Counted from the stretch's first letter, positions 35,643 through 44,603 are shown. The stretch: 46,326 nucleotides of DNA from Burkholderiales bacterium (GCA_014860395.1 JACZJU010000109.1:1-46326); one strand, 5' to 3'. The notes: generated by a model from the letters alone, not told the origin. Numbers and translations are program-made.

Positions 35643-36881
35643 TTGTCCCGCCGCAGAGTCGTCATTACCGGATTGGGCATCGTCTCCCCGGTTGGCAATA
35701 CCATTGCCGATGCCTGGGCCAGCATTCTCGCAGGCCAGTCCGGCATCACCAGAATAAGCCGCTTCGATGCGTCGCGATTGTCCTGCCAGATCGCCGGCGA
35801 GGTGAAAGGCTTCGATCTCTCCCAGTACCTGGAACGCAAGGAAGCGCGCCATATGGATACCTTTATCCATTACGGCATGGCGGCGGGCATACAGGCGATG
35901 CGGGATTGCGGTATCGAGGTCACACCGGCTAACGCCGAGCGTATCGGCGTGAACATCGGCTCGGGCATGGGCGGACTGCCGATGATCGAGCAGACCCACA
36001 AGGAAATGCTCGCGCACGGACCGCGCAAAATCTCTCCGTTTTTCATACCCAGCACCATTATCAACATGATTTCCGGGAACCTGTCGATCAAGTACGGCCT
36101 GAAAGGGCCGAACCTCGCCATGGTGACCGCGTGCACCACAGCGACGCACTGCATAGGCGAATCCGGGCGGCTGATCGAATACGGCGATTGCGATGTCATG
36201 GTCGCAGGCGGTGCCGAAGCCGTGGTCACGGAACTCGCCATGGGCGGTTTTGCCCAGGCGCGCGCGCTGTCCAGCCGAAACGATGACCCGGCCACCGCCA
36301 GTCGCCCCTGGGACCGCGACCGGGACGGCTTTGTGCTCGGCGAAGGCGCGGGCGTGCTGGTGCTGGAGGAGTACGAGCATGCCAAGGCGCGGGGCGCGAA
36401 AATCTACGCCGAACTCGCGGGCTACGGGATGAGCGGCGACGCTTTCCACATGACCGCGCCGCGCGAGGACGGGGAAGGCGCCGCCCGCTGCATGAACAGC
36501 GCGCTGCGCAACGCGCGACTGAATGCGGACCAGGTGGATTACGTCAATGCCCACGGTACCTCGACGCCGCTGGGAGACATCGCTGAAACCACAGCCGTCA
36601 AGCGCAGTCTGGGCGCGCACGCCAAGAAAGTCGCGGTTAGCTCGACCAAGTCCATGACCGGGCACCTGCTCGGGGCCGCAGGCGGTGTGGAGGCCGTGTT
36701 TTCAGCGCTGGCAGTGCATCACCAGGTGGCGCCGCCCACGACCAATATCTTCAACCAGGATACGCAATGCGACCTGGATTATGTGCCGAATACGGCGCGC
36801 CAGATGAAAATCAACGTGGCGCTGTCCAACTCATTCGGCTTCGGCGGCACCAACGGCACCCTGGTGTTCAGTCGGGTTTGA
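35643..36881 (+). CDS. fabF: 3-oxoacyl-ACP synthase II (FabF)
   Basis: KAS II of 412 residues, elongating acyl-ACP chains. Seen: C164 in [13 protein letters not shown], and the two catalytic His in [12 protein letters not shown] (about 304) and [14 protein letters not shown] (about 341); the end [18 protein letters not shown] is standard. The start is TTG with GGAGG four bases upstream; no ATG is in frame before [12 protein letters not shown]. It is the last gene of the fab cluster and is followed by a palindromic element with a terminator-like stem. Confidence 0.95.
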   Translation: MSRRRVVITGLGIVSPVGNTIADAWASILAGQSGITRISRFDASRLSCQIAGEVKGFDLSQYLERKEARHMDTFIHYGMAAGIQAMRDCGIEVTPANAERIGVNIGSGMGGLPMIEQTHKEMLAHGPRKISPFFIPSTIINMISGNLSIKYGLKGPNLAMVTACTTATHCIGESGRLIEYGDCDVMVAGGAEAVVTELAMGGFAQARALSSRNDDPATASRPWDRDRDGFVLGEGAGVLVLEEYEHAKARGAKIYAELAGYGMSGDAFHMTAPREDGEGAARCMNSALRNARLNADQVDYVNAHGTSTPLGDIAETTAVKRSLGAHAKKVAVSSTKSMTGHLLGAAGGVEAVFSALAVHHQVAPPTTNIFNQDTQCDLDYVPNTARQMKINVALSNSFGFGGTNGTLVFSRV

Positions 36882-36898
36882 GCCAAGTCTCAATGGGC

Positions 36899-37053
36899 TG
36901 TTGAAAAGCGCCCTCCTGACGCGAAAGTGCGTTTCGTCATGACGCCCTCTGAGAATGGAGCGTTTTTCAATTCCCCTGACTTGGGGGATCCAAAAGGGGG
37001 GCAAAGGAAGGGATGGGCCCCTTCCTTTCCCATCCCGGCCCCCTTTTTCAACA
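36899..37053. repeat. 155-base palindromic element with terminal inverted repeats
   Basis: The ends TGTTGAAAA (36899-36907) and TTTTCAACA (37045-37053) are perfect 9-bp inverted repeats. Inside lie a third copy of the end (TTTTTCAA at 36963-36970), a 7-bp stem at 36971-36989, a perfect 10-bp stem AAAGGAAGGG/CCCTTCCTTT (37003-37012 with 37019-37028), an alternative stem GGGATGGG/CCCATCCC (37010-37017 with 37029-37036), and an outer AAAAGGGGG/CCCCCTTTT stem. The element begins 17 bases after the fabF stop and runs up to the conserved part of the next gene. Size and ends are reminiscent of a small non-autonomous mobile or REP-type repeat, but no second copy is in the window. Confidence 0.55.
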
Positions 37054-37472
37054 ACGTTTTAACTGTTTCCCTAAGACCTTCCCGGATTCTCGTCCTGGCT
37101 TTGACGGTTGTGGCCGGTGCGGCGCTCGCCTGCGCCTGGATCAGTCTGCCTACGCCCGCATTTCTGGCCGTAGCCGCGGGCATAAGCCTCGCATGGGGCT
37201 GGTACATCGCGCAGGCTCTGGAGCGAGGACCGACCGGGCTGCGCATACTGGAATTGAACGCCACGGGCGATGCCCGCTGCCAGGACGCAAGGGGCCAGTG
37301 GCACGAGGCCGAGATACTGCCCGGCAGCTACGTATCTGGCTGGCTGATGGTAATCATTCTCGGCGCGAGCAGTGGACCCCGCCGCTCCCTGGTGCTGCTG
37401 CCGGACTCCGCTGCCGCCGGCGAGTTGCGCCGCCTGCGCGTGTGGCTGCGCTGGCGCCTCGCGCGCTCGTGA
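36939..37472 (+). CDS. YgfX/CptA-like membrane protein, start uncertain
   Basis: The conserved part begins near 37056 (SLRPSRILVLAL). Two hydrophobic helices follow, at about 37083-37150 and 37150-37215, then a cytoplasmic segment ending LVLLPDSAAAGELRRLRVWL, the hallmark of the YgfX/CptA family (PF07254 from memory). In E. coli this protein pairs with SdhE and was described as a toxin acting on cytoskeletal proteins; no sdhE-like gene is near. The frame is open back to GTG 36927 and ATG 36939, but those codons and about 37 after them lie in the palindromic element and are not family-like. No ATG, GTG or TTG stands at the expected start. Position between fabF and rpoE is seen in other proteobacteria. 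Confidence 0.7.
   Translation: MTPSENGAFFNSPDLGDPKGGQRKGWAPSFPIPAPFFNNVLTVSLRPSRILVLALTVVAGAALACAWISLPTPAFLAVAAGISLAWGWYIAQALERGPTGLRILELNATGDARCQDARGQWHEAEILPGSYVSGWLMVIILGASSGPRRSLVLLPDSAAAGELRRLRVWLRWRLARS
36992..37048 (+). terminator. Terminator-like stem after the fab operon
   Basis: AAAAGGGGG (36992-37000) pairs with CCCCCTTTT (37039-37047), enclosing further stems, and the right arm runs directly into TTTTT (37044-37048). This is the form of an intrinsic terminator, though the enclosed loop is long (38 bases) and itself folds. Confidence 0.5.
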
Positions 37473-37497
37473 ACTTTATGCGCCGGCGCTGGTCGGA
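37471..37497 (+). promoter_or_regulatory. Predicted sigma-E promoter of the rpoE operon
   Basis: GAACTT (37471-37476) is a perfect sigma-E -35 core, followed after 16 bases by TCGGA (37493-37497), four of five matches to TCTGA. The -35 box overlaps the stop codon of the YgfX-like gene (TGA at 37470-37472). Transcription would start near 37503, giving a leader of about 190 bases before the rpoE ATG. Self-activation of rpoE is well known in E. coli. The remaining 37498-37690 holds no gene; a lone TATACT at 37625 has no good -35 partner. Confidence 0.6.
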
Positions 37498-37690
37498 TAA
37501 GGGACATTCCATGCGCGTGAGGTGAGGATTGAAATTTCCCGGTAGCAGCGCAACCCCGATTGAAATGCTTGAGCTGGATTTCGTTCCAGGCCTTACATTT
37601 TCGCGGCCGTCCACACAGTTGGGGTATACTGAAAATCGCCTGGGTGCGACAGACGAAGAACAGCCCCGGGGCTTCAGGGAAGGGCGGCGG

Positions 37691-38290
37691 ATGAGTGAGC
37701 GCGACATTGACCAGCAACTGGTCGAGCGTGCGCAACAGGGCGACAAGCATGCATTCGAACTGCTGGTCAGCAAGTACCAGCGCAAACTCGGGCGCCTGCT
37801 GTCGCGTTTCATCCGTGACGCGGCCGAGGTCGAGGATGTGACGCAGGAAGCGTTCATCAAAGCCTACCGGGCATTGCCCTCCTTCCGTGGCGACAGCGCG
37901 TTCTACACCTGGTTGTACCGGATCGGCATCAACACCGCCAAGAACTACCTCGCGGCGACGGGTCGGCGCGCCCCGACCAGCACTAACTACGATTCGGAAG
38001 AGGCTGAGGCGTTCGACGACGGCGATCAGCTGCGCGATCTCAATACGCCGGAGAATCTGCTGATGAGCAAGCAGATCGCACGAACAGTGAACCAAAGCAT
38101 GGATCGTCTGCCTGAGGAACTGAGGGCGGCGATCATGCTGCGCGAGATCGAAGGCATGAGCTACGAGGATATCGCGAAGATCATGGACTGCCCGATCGGC
38201 ACGGTCCGTTCCCGCATCTTCCGCGCGCGCGAAGCGATTGCGGAACAGTTGCGGCCGCTACTGGATATATCTAAAGACAAGAGATGGTGA
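37691..38290 (+). CDS. rpoE: Envelope-stress sigma factor RpoE (AlgU)
   Basis: ECF sigma factor of 199 residues. Region 2 has DAAEVEDVTQEAFIKAYRAL and SAFYTWLYRIGINTAKNYL; region 4 has LPEELRAAIMLREIEGMSYEDIAKIMDCPIG in sequence with the recognition helix GTVRSRIFRAREAI. These are the marks of the sigma-E/AlgU group. The ATG at 37691 was chosen because it begins the family N-terminus (SERDIDQQLVERAQQGDKHA); the frame is open 54 codons further upstream without similarity. The anti-sigma gene rseA follows after four bases. A sigma-E-type promoter lies upstream, so positive feedback is likely. Confidence 0.96.
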   Translation: MSERDIDQQLVERAQQGDKHAFELLVSKYQRKLGRLLSRFIRDAAEVEDVTQEAFIKAYRALPSFRGDSAFYTWLYRIGINTAKNYLAATGRRAPTSTNYDSEEAEAFDDGDQLRDLNTPENLLMSKQIARTVNQSMDRLPEELRAAIMLREIEGMSYEDIAKIMDCPIGTVRSRIFRAREAIAEQLRPLLDISKDKRW

Positions 38291-38294
38291 CGCC

Positions 38295-38792
38295 ATGAAA
38301 GAAACGTTGTCGGCCTGGATGGACGGCGAATTGAGCGGGCAGCAAGCCGCTCCGCTTTTGCCGCAAATGAAACGCGATACGCAGTTGCGCCGCGACTGGG
38401 ACTGCTACCACCTGATCGGAGACGCCTTGCGCGGCGTCGAGGGCGCGGATTTAGGCGCCAGCATCCGCGCCCGGCTCGACGCCGAGCCTACGGTGCTTGC
38501 GCCGCAGCGTCGCAGCAAATCGGAAAGACTGCATTGGGTTGTTCTGTCGGCGGCGGCGAGCGTCGCCGCGGTGGCTTTCGTAGGCTGGATGGCTCTGCCC
38601 GGGACGCAGCCTAATCCGGTACAAATTGCCGTCCTCCCCGCGGCGGAATTCCAGCAGGTCGCCGCGCCGGCAGGTAACGGCGCCAATGACTACCTGCTTG
38701 CGCACCAGCGCTATTCGCCGAGCAGCGCGATGCAGGGTGTCGCGCCCTATGTGCGCACTGTGGCAGAACGGCGAGTCAGCGCGCGTCGATGA
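38295..38792 (+). CDS. rseA: Anti-sigma-E factor RseA (MucA)
   Basis: Inner-membrane protein of 165 residues that holds RpoE inactive. The cytoplasmic N-terminal domain has the family start ETLSAWMDGELS and RDWDCYHLIGDALRG. One membrane helix lies at residues 80-101, followed by a periplasmic tail with NDYLLAHQRYSPSSAMQG, the part bound by RseB/MucB. Regulated proteolysis in the membrane frees RpoE in the known systems. It starts four bases after the rpoE stop and overlaps rseB by four bases (ATGA). The ribosome site is weak, as expected for coupling to rpoE. Confidence 0.93.
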   Translation: MKETLSAWMDGELSGQQAAPLLPQMKRDTQLRRDWDCYHLIGDALRGVEGADLGASIRARLDAEPTVLAPQRRSKSERLHWVVLSAAASVAAVAFVGWMALPGTQPNPVQIAVLPAAEFQQVAAPAGNGANDYLLAHQRYSPSSAMQGVAPYVRTVAERRVSARR

Positions 38793-39745
38793 GAATTTTG
38801 GCCCTGCTGCTGCTCGCTCTGTCGGTTCAGACGGCGCGGGCCGACGGCGACGCGCTGGCGTGGCTGCAACGCATCCATGTAGCAACGCAGAAGCTCAGCT
38901 ACACCGGGACCTTCGTCTATCGCAGCGGCGAGCAGGCGGAAACCTCGCGTATCGTGCATGTTGTGGACCACAGCGGGATACGCGAACGGTTGGAGACGCT
39001 GGACGGTTATCCACGCGAAATCGTGCGTAACGGCGACGAAGTGAAGTGCTACCTGCCCGACCGCATGACGGTGAAGGTTGACAAGCAGACCGACCACAAG
39101 ATATTTCCGCAGCTGCTGCCGAAAAACCTGCAGGACATCAGCGAGCACTACACACTCAGCACCGGGGAGGTCGAGCGCATTGCAGGCCACGATTCCCAGG
39201 CGATCGCACTCCAACCTAAGGACAAACTGCGCTACGGGCGCAAATTGTGGGCCGACCAGAAAACCGGGATGCTGCTGAAATCCCAGACCTTTGACGTCGA
39301 AGGCGAGATGATCGAGCAGTTCGCTTTTACCCAGATCAGCATAGGCGGCAAAATCGACTACGAGGAGCTCAAGCCCAGGCTCCTCGGCAAAGCGCGCGTC
39401 TGGCATATCGAGAACTCCGGCGCGGTCGAAGCCAATCTGGCCGCATCCGGCTGGACCATCAATTCGCAGCTGCCCGGCTTCAAGAAAGTGACCGAGATGA
39501 AGCGCACCCAGGGCGGATCGAAGGAAGTCGGCCATGTGATCTACTCGGACGGACTGGCCGCGGTATCGGTGTTCATCGAGCCGATGGCCAACAAGACCTC
39601 ACTGCCGCCGGCCGGGCTGTCGCGCCAGGGCGCGATCAACATCTACAGCCGGCAAATCGCCAGCCATCTGGTGACCGTGGTCGGGGAGACGCCCGCCGAG
39701 AGCGTGAAATCACTGGCCGAATCGGTGGAATACCGCAAACCGTGA
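38789..39745 (+). CDS. rseB: Periplasmic regulator RseB (MucB)
   Basis: Protein of 318 residues with a short signal peptide (MRILALLLLALSVQTARA) followed by the MucB/RseB two-domain fold: LAWLQRIHVATQKLSYTGTF and FVYRSGEQAETSRIVHV near the start, and the C-terminal domain with INSQLPGFKKVTEMKR and VIYSDGLAAVSVFIE. In known systems it binds RseA and mislocalised lipopolysaccharide or lipoprotein, shielding RseA from protease. The ATG overlaps the rseA stop. Confidence 0.94.
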   Translation: MRILALLLLALSVQTARADGDALAWLQRIHVATQKLSYTGTFVYRSGEQAETSRIVHVVDHSGIRERLETLDGYPREIVRNGDEVKCYLPDRMTVKVDKQTDHKIFPQLLPKNLQDISEHYTLSTGEVERIAGHDSQAIALQPKDKLRYGRKLWADQKTGMLLKSQTFDVEGEMIEQFAFTQISIGGKIDYEELKPRLLGKARVWHIENSGAVEANLAASGWTINSQLPGFKKVTEMKRTQGGSKEVGHVIYSDGLAAVSVFIEPMANKTSLPPAGLSRQGAINIYSRQIASHLVTVVGETPAESVKSLAESVEYRKP

Positions 39746-39823
39746 GGATGGCCTGCGGCGACCGCAGATCCGCGCCGGAATTTCTCTGTAATATCCCGTA
39801 AAACGCAATTGAGGGACGTAACG

Positions 39824-41239
39824 ATGCGAAAGACACTGCTCCTATGCCTGCTGTTTCTACTGCCGCTGAGCGCCTACGCGCAGGTGCGCGAATTGCCCGA
39901 TTTCACCGAATTGGTGGAAAAGCAGGGGCCGGCCGTGGTCAACATCAGCACGGCGCAGACCATGCGCGCCCACCCAAGAGTGCCGCAAATGCCGGATCTG
40001 GATGAGAACGATCCCTTCTTCGAGTTCTTCCGCCGCTTCATGCCGCCCAATTCGGGCCAGCCCCCGCGCGAATTCTCGACCCGCTCGCTGGGCTCGGGCT
40101 TCATCATAAGCGCCGACGGCTACATCCTCACCAACGCGCACGTCGTCGACGGCGCTGACGAAATCACCGTACGCCTCACCGACAAGCGCGAGTTCAAGGC
40201 CAAAGTCATTGGCACAGACAAGCGCACCGACGTGGCGCTGATCAGGATCGATGCGACCGGGTTGCCGGTAGTCAAGCTGGGCGATCCGAACAAGCTCAAG
40301 GTGGGCGAATGGGTGCTCGCGATCGGCTCGCCATTTGGTTTCGACAATACCGTCACCGCGGGGATAGTCAGCGGCAAGGCGCGTTCGCTGCCGCAGGAAA
40401 ACCTGGTTCCCTTCATCCAGACCGACGCGGCGGTCAATCCGGGAAACTCTGGCGGCCCGTTGTTCAACCTGAGCGGCGAGGTGGTGGGCATCAACTCGCA
40501 GATCTATAGCCGCACGGGTGGCTACATGGGGCTGTCATTTGCCATCCCGATCGACATTGCGCTGGATGTGCAAAGCCAGTTGCGCAGCACCGGGCATGTC
40601 AGTCGCGGTCGCATCGGCGTGGTGATCCAGGAGGTGACCAAGGAACTGGCCGACTCCTTTGGTCTGAGTAAGCCCCAGGGCGCACTGGTCAACGCGGTAG
40701 AGGAGGGTGGCCCGGCGGACAAGGCAGGTATCGAGGTAAGCGACATCATCCTCAAGTTCGACGGCAAGAGCGTCGGCAGCTCGGGTGAACTTCCGCGCAT
40801 CGTCGGCGCCACCCGCCCGGGCAGCACGGTAGGCATGCAGGTATGGCGCAACGGCGCAACCAAGAATCTTACGGTAACCGTGGGCGAGATCCCGGCGGAC
40901 AAGCTCGCGCGCCGTGAAAGCAAGCGCGCCAAGCCGGTCGAGGCGGTGGCCAACCGTCTGGGGCTGGTTCTGTCGGATTTGTCCGATGAGCAGCGCAAGG
41001 AATTGAAGACCACGAGCGGCGTGCTGGTGGACGAGGTGCGCGACTTCCCGCGCGGTGACGTTCGCAAGGGCGACATTATCCTGGCGCTGATCCACAAGGG
41101 CATCAATACCGAGGCCAAGACGGTCGTGCAGTTCAACAAGGCGCTGGACGCGATAGACAAAACGGTCACCATCACCTTGCATGTGCGCCGCGGCGAAAAC
41201 CAGAGTTTCGTCACCATCAAGGGCCTGAACGACAAGTGA
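39824..41239 (+). CDS. mucD: Periplasmic serine protease MucD/DegP family
   Basis: Protein of 471 residues with a signal peptide (MRKTLLLCLLFLLPLSAYA) and trypsin-like protease domain: H106 in LTNAHVV, D136 in RTDVALIRI, S209 in NPGNSGGP. Two PDZ domains follow (about 265-350 and 375-465). Order and place after rseB match MucD, which degrades misfolded periplasmic proteins and dampens sigma-E activation. The start is the ATG with GAGGGA seven bases ahead; a TTG 15 bases upstream is less likely. The 78-base gap from rseB holds only a 6-bp stem (39753-39767) and no clear sigma-E promoter. Confidence 0.94.
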   Translation: MRKTLLLCLLFLLPLSAYAQVRELPDFTELVEKQGPAVVNISTAQTMRAHPRVPQMPDLDENDPFFEFFRRFMPPNSGQPPREFSTRSLGSGFIISADGYILTNAHVVDGADEITVRLTDKREFKAKVIGTDKRTDVALIRIDATGLPVVKLGDPNKLKVGEWVLAIGSPFGFDNTVTAGIVSGKARSLPQENLVPFIQTDAAVNPGNSGGPLFNLSGEVVGINSQIYSRTGGYMGLSFAIPIDIALDVQSQLRSTGHVSRGRIGVVIQEVTKELADSFGLSKPQGALVNAVEEGGPADKAGIEVSDIILKFDGKSVGSSGELPRIVGATRPGSTVGMQVWRNGATKNLTVTVGEIPADKLARRESKRAKPVEAVANRLGLVLSDLSDEQRKELKTTSGVLVDEVRDFPRGDVRKGDIILALIHKGINTEAKTVVQFNKALDAIDKTVTITLHVRRGENQSFVTIKGLNDK

Positions 41240-41252
41240 AAGGCCGGCCCTG

Positions 41253-41519
41253 ATGCAGTCCGGGAACCACGTGGCGGCGGCGACGCTTACGCTGTATGGT
41301 CGCAGTTACTGCCATCTGTGCGACGAAATGCTCGCCGCGCTGGCGCCGTTGCGCGACGAGTTTGGGCTCGCCATCCAAGTTGTCGACGTGGACAGCGACG
41401 CAGATCTGGAGCAGCGTTTCGGCACCTTGGTGCCGGTGTTGATGCATGCGGATACCGAACTATGCCATTATCACCTCGATACTGCTAAAGTCCGTGCTTA
41501 TTTGGTCAAAATCCGTTAA
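41253..41519 (+). CDS. Glutaredoxin-like small protein (CHLC motif)
   Basis: Protein of 88 residues with a thioredoxin fold of the glutaredoxin-like DUF836 type. LTLYGRSYCHLCDEMLAAL carries the active-site pair C20-HL-C23 (roughly) and is followed by QVVDVDSDADLEQRFGTLVPVL, with the cis-Pro in VPVL. It probably acts in thiol-disulphide exchange in the cytoplasm; a partner is not known. It starts 13 bases after the mucD stop and is followed by a terminator-like hairpin, so it is probably the last gene of the rpoE transcript. The same order occurs in other betaproteobacteria (from memory). Confidence 0.85.
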   Translation: MQSGNHVAAATLTLYGRSYCHLCDEMLAALAPLRDEFGLAIQVVDVDSDADLEQRFGTLVPVLMHADTELCHYHLDTAKVRAYLVKIR

Positions 41520-41539
41520 AATACCGGACGTTATTCTTC

Positions 41540-41566
41540 AAAGGGTGCCATGCAGGCGCCCTTTTT
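41540..41566 (+). terminator. Terminator-like hairpin on the lepA start
   Basis: AAAGGGTGCC (41540-41549) pairs with GGCGCCCTTT (41555-41564) over 10 bp with loop ATGCA, and the right arm runs into TTTTT (41562-41566). One pair (T41546-G41558) is a U-G wobble in plus-strand RNA. This is a textbook intrinsic terminator. Its T-run ends one base before the ATG at 41568, and an upstream in-frame ATG (41550) is in the loop. Confidence 0.7.
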
Positions 41567-41570
41567 CATG

Positions 41571-43358
41571 ATGCAGCACATCCGCAATTTCTCCATCATT
41601 GCCCATATAGATCACGGCAAGTCGACGCTTGCCGACCGTTTCATCCAGTTGTGCGGCGGACTGTCGGATCGGGAGATGGAGGCGCAGGTGCTCGATTCCA
41701 TGGACCTGGAGCGAGAGCGCGGCATCACCATCAAGGCGCAGACCGCAGCCCTGCAGTACAAGGCGCGCGACGGCAAGATCTATAACCTCAACTTGATCGA
41801 CACCCCGGGGCACGTGGACTTCTCCTACGAGGTGTCGCGCTCGCTCTCCGCCTGCGAGGGGGCGGTGCTGGTGGTCGACGCTTCCCAGGGTGTGGAAGCG
41901 CAAACCGTGGCCAACTGCTATACCGCGATCGAGCAGGGCGTGGAGGTGGTGCCGGTGCTCAACAAGATCGACCTGCCGTCGGCCGATCCGGAAGGGGCGA
42001 TACGCGAGATCGAAGACGTGATCGGCATCGATGCCAAGGACGCGCTGCGCGTCAGCGCCAAGACCGGCGAAGGTGTGCAGGACATACTCGAGGCGGTCAT
42101 CGCGCGCATCCCACCGCCCAAAGGCGATCCCGACGCGCCGCTGAAAGCGCTGATCATCGATTCCTGGTTCGACAACTATGTCGGCGTTGTGATGCTGGTG
42201 CGGATGATGGATGGGACGCTGTGCCCGAAAGACAAGATCCTGCTCATGTCCACCGGCAGTGCGCACCTGTGTGAACAGGTAGGCGTGTTTACGCCCAAGG
42301 CGCAATCGCGCCAACGACTGGTCGCAGGCGAAGTGGGCTTCATCATCTCCGGCATCAAGGAGTTGCAGGCGGCCAAGGTGGGCGACACCGTGACCTTGGC
42401 CGATCACCCGGCGACGGCGCCGCTGCCCGGCTTCAAGGTGATCAAGCCGCAGGTGTTCGCCGGGCTGTACCCGGTCGAAGCCAACCAGTACGATGACTTG
42501 CGCGATGCGCTCAGCAAGCTGAAACTCAATGACGCCTCGTTGCAATACGAACCTGAGGTGTCGCAGGCGCTCGGCTTCGGCTTTCGCTGCGGCTTTCTCG
42601 GCCTGCTGCACATGGACATCGTGCAGGAGCGGCTGGAGCGCGAGTACGACCAGAATCTGATCACGACTGCGCCGACGGTGGTGTATGAGGTGCAGATGCG
42701 CGACGGCACGCTGGAGCGGGTGGAGAATCCGGCGAAGATGCCGGACCTGTCACGGATCGAGGAAATACGCGAACCTATTATTACCTCGACGATCTTCGTG
42801 CCGCAGGAGCACGTAGGCGCGATCATGACGCTGTGCACGCAGAAACGCGGGGTGCAGAAGAACATGCAATACACCGGGCGGCACGTGATGCTGACCTACG
42901 AGCTGCCGCTCTCCGAAGTGGTGATGGATTTCTTCGACAAGCTCAAGTCGGCTAGCCGCGGCTACGCCTCGCTCGACTACGAATTCAAGGAGTACCGCGC
43001 ATCCGACGTGGTGAAGCTCGACATCCTCATCAACGGTGATCGCGTAGACGCGCTGTCCCTGATGGTGCATCGCGACAATAGCCGTTACCGCGGGCGGGAA
43101 CTGGTAACGCGCATGCGCAAGCTGATTCCGCGGCAGATGTTCGACGTGGCGGTGCAGGCGGCCATCGGCGCCAACATCATCGCGCGCGAAAACGTAGCCG
43201 CGCTGCGCAAGAACGTACTGGCAAAGTGCTACGGCGGTGACATCACGCGCAAGAAGAAACTGCTGGAGAAGCAAAAAGCCGGCAAGAAACGCATGAAACA
43301 GGTGGGTAATGTTGAAATACCGCAGGAGGCTTTCCTCGCCATACTGCAGGTCGATTGA
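41571..43358 (+). CDS. lepA: Elongation factor 4 (LepA)
   Basis: Translation GTPase of 595 residues (E. coli: 599). G1 is [15 protein letters not shown]3 is DTPGHVDF and G4 is NKIDLPSA; the [13 protein letters not shown] switch and the LepA-specific C-terminal domain (ending in [20 protein letters not shown]) are present. The family starts at [10 protein letters not shown], so ATG 41571 is preferred, with ATG 41568 next to it. Neither has a ribosome site. A third in-frame ATG at 41550 has AAAGGG upstream but lies in the hairpin described above. lepB follows after nine bases. Confidence 0.94.
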   Translation: MQHIRNFSIIAHIDHGKSTLADRFIQLCGGLSDREMEAQVLDSMDLERERGITIKAQTAALQYKARDGKIYNLNLIDTPGHVDFSYEVSRSLSACEGAVLVVDASQGVEAQTVANCYTAIEQGVEVVPVLNKIDLPSADPEGAIREIEDVIGIDAKDALRVSAKTGEGVQDILEAVIARIPPPKGDPDAPLKALIIDSWFDNYVGVVMLVRMMDGTLCPKDKILLMSTGSAHLCEQVGVFTPKAQSRQRLVAGEVGFIISGIKELQAAKVGDTVTLADHPATAPLPGFKVIKPQVFAGLYPVEANQYDDLRDALSKLKLNDASLQYEPEVSQALGFGFRCGFLGLLHMDIVQERLEREYDQNLITTAPTVVYEVQMRDGTLERVENPAKMPDLSRIEEIREPIITSTIFVPQEHVGAIMTLCTQKRGVQKNMQYTGRHVMLTYELPLSEVVMDFFDKLKSASRGYASLDYEFKEYRASDVVKLDILINGDRVDALSLMVHRDNSRYRGRELVTRMRKLIPRQMFDVAVQAAIGANIIARENVAALRKNVLAKCYGGDITRKKKLLEKQKAGKKRMKQVGNVEIPQEAFLAILQVD

Positions 43359-43367
43359 GGGATACAG

Positions 43368-44156
43368 ATGAATTTCGCGTTGCTGCTGTTCACCCTGCTT
43401 GTAGTTACAGGCATCGTTTCCGCCATGGATGCGCTCTATTTCGGCAAGCGCCGCGCGGCGGGGGCGAAGGAGCCGTGGTGGATCGAATATCCGAAGAGTT
43501 TCTTCCCGGTGATTCTGATCGTGTTTGTGCTGCGCTCATTTCTGGTGGAACCGTTCAAGATTCCTTCCGGTTCGATGATTCCGACGCTGCTGGTCGGTGA
43601 TTTCATTCTGGTCAACAAGTATACCTATGGTATCCGCCTGCCGGTTATCAACAAAAAGATCATCGACATCAACGAACCCGAACGCGGCGACGTGATGGTT
43701 TTCCGCTACCCCGACGATCCGTCCGTCGACTACATCAAGCGCGTAGTCGGCCTGCCCGGCGACGTGGTGAGCTACGAGGGCAAGCGCCTCAGCATCAACG
43801 GCCGGGAAGTCCCGCTGCAAGAGGACGGTGATTACCTGCTCAAAAACAAAATCGAATACCTGAAACTGTATACCGAGACGCTGGGGAAGACCAAGCACGC
43901 GATTGTGCTCGACACCAGCGAGCCGGCCGCCTCGCCTTATGTAAAACAATTTCCGCAACGGGAGAATTGCATTTACAATAATAAAGGCATGAAGTGCACG
44001 GTCCCGCCCGGTCATTACTTCATGATGGGGGACAATCGCGACAACAGCAGCGACAGCAGGGTGTGGGGCTTCGTGCCAGAAGCCAATATCATCGGCAAGG
44101 CGTTTTTCATCTGGTTCAATTTCAGCGAATTGAGACGCTTCGGACGATTTAATTAG
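43368..44156 (+). CDS. lepB: Signal peptidase I (LepB)
   Basis: Membrane protease of 262 residues removing signal peptides from exported proteins. Two membrane segments lie at about 2-22 and 46-60. The catalytic serine is S69 in IPSGSMIPT, and the general base is K124 in DYIKRVVGLPGD. GHYFMMGDNRDNSSDSR is the conserved late box. Order lepA-lepB-rnc-era matches E. coli, with one small gene inserted before rnc. It probably shares a transcript with lepA. Confidence 0.96.
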   Translation: MNFALLLFTLLVVTGIVSAMDALYFGKRRAAGAKEPWWIEYPKSFFPVILIVFVLRSFLVEPFKIPSGSMIPTLLVGDFILVNKYTYGIRLPVINKKIIDINEPERGDVMVFRYPDDPSVDYIKRVVGLPGDVVSYEGKRLSINGREVPLQEDGDYLLKNKIEYLKLYTETLGKTKHAIVLDTSEPAASPYVKQFPQRENCIYNNKGMKCTVPPGHYFMMGDNRDNSSDSRVWGFVPEANIIGKAFFIWFNFSELRRFGRFN

Positions 44157-44211
44157 CACTAGTTGTTGACGGAAATAGCAAGGATTTCGATCCATAAGGA
44201 GCTAGGCAATC

Positions 44212-44580
44212 ATGCGCAACAAGCAACGTGGGGTCAGTTTTCCGGTTATCTTCCTGATCGGTGTGGTGCTGGCCCTTGGCGCCATTGGCGCCATGAAGAT
44301 CGCCCCGGCCTATATGGACTATGCGACGGCCAAGAAGGCCATCGTCGCCACTGCCGCCAGCGAAGGCCGGAGCGGCAGCGTCAGCGATATACGCAAGGCT
44401 TTCCAGCGTCGCGCCGATATCGACAATATTACGGTGGTGAGTGCGGACGATCTGGAAATAAGCAAGGACGGCGGCGACCTTGTGATCTCGTTTGCATACG
44501 TGCAGAAAATTCCCCTTTTCGCCAACGTATCCCTGCTGATCGACTTTGCTGCCAGCACTGCGCCCGGCGGCGGAAACTAA
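44212..44580 (+). CDS. DUF4845 membrane protein
   Basis: Protein of 122 residues with a short basic N-terminus ([11 protein letters not shown]) and one hydrophobic segment ([17 protein letters not shown], about 12-28), followed by a soluble part. The type of N-terminus recalls pilin-like or signal-anchor proteins. The family is found between lepB and rnc in many beta- and gammaproteobacteria; its role is unknown. A good ribosome site (AAGGAG) precedes the ATG. rnc starts 23 bases downstream. Confidence 0.85.
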   Translation: MRNKQRGVSFPVIFLIGVVLALGAIGAMKIAPAYMDYATAKKAIVATAASEGRSGSVSDIRKAFQRRADIDNITVVSADDLEISKDGGDLVISFAYVQKIPLFANVSLLIDFAASTAPGGGN

Positions 44581-44603
44581 TAGCAGCCCCGTCCCCCGGC
44601 GCG

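Noticed and set aside
37620..37635. TATACT as a second rpoE promoter
   Set aside because: No -35 box at 16-18 bases and no extended -10 TG; kept only as a remark.
39746..39823. Possible sigma-E promoter for mucD (GGAATTT near 39777)
   Set aside because: The -35 has one mismatch and no TCTGA-like box stands 16-17 bases further on.
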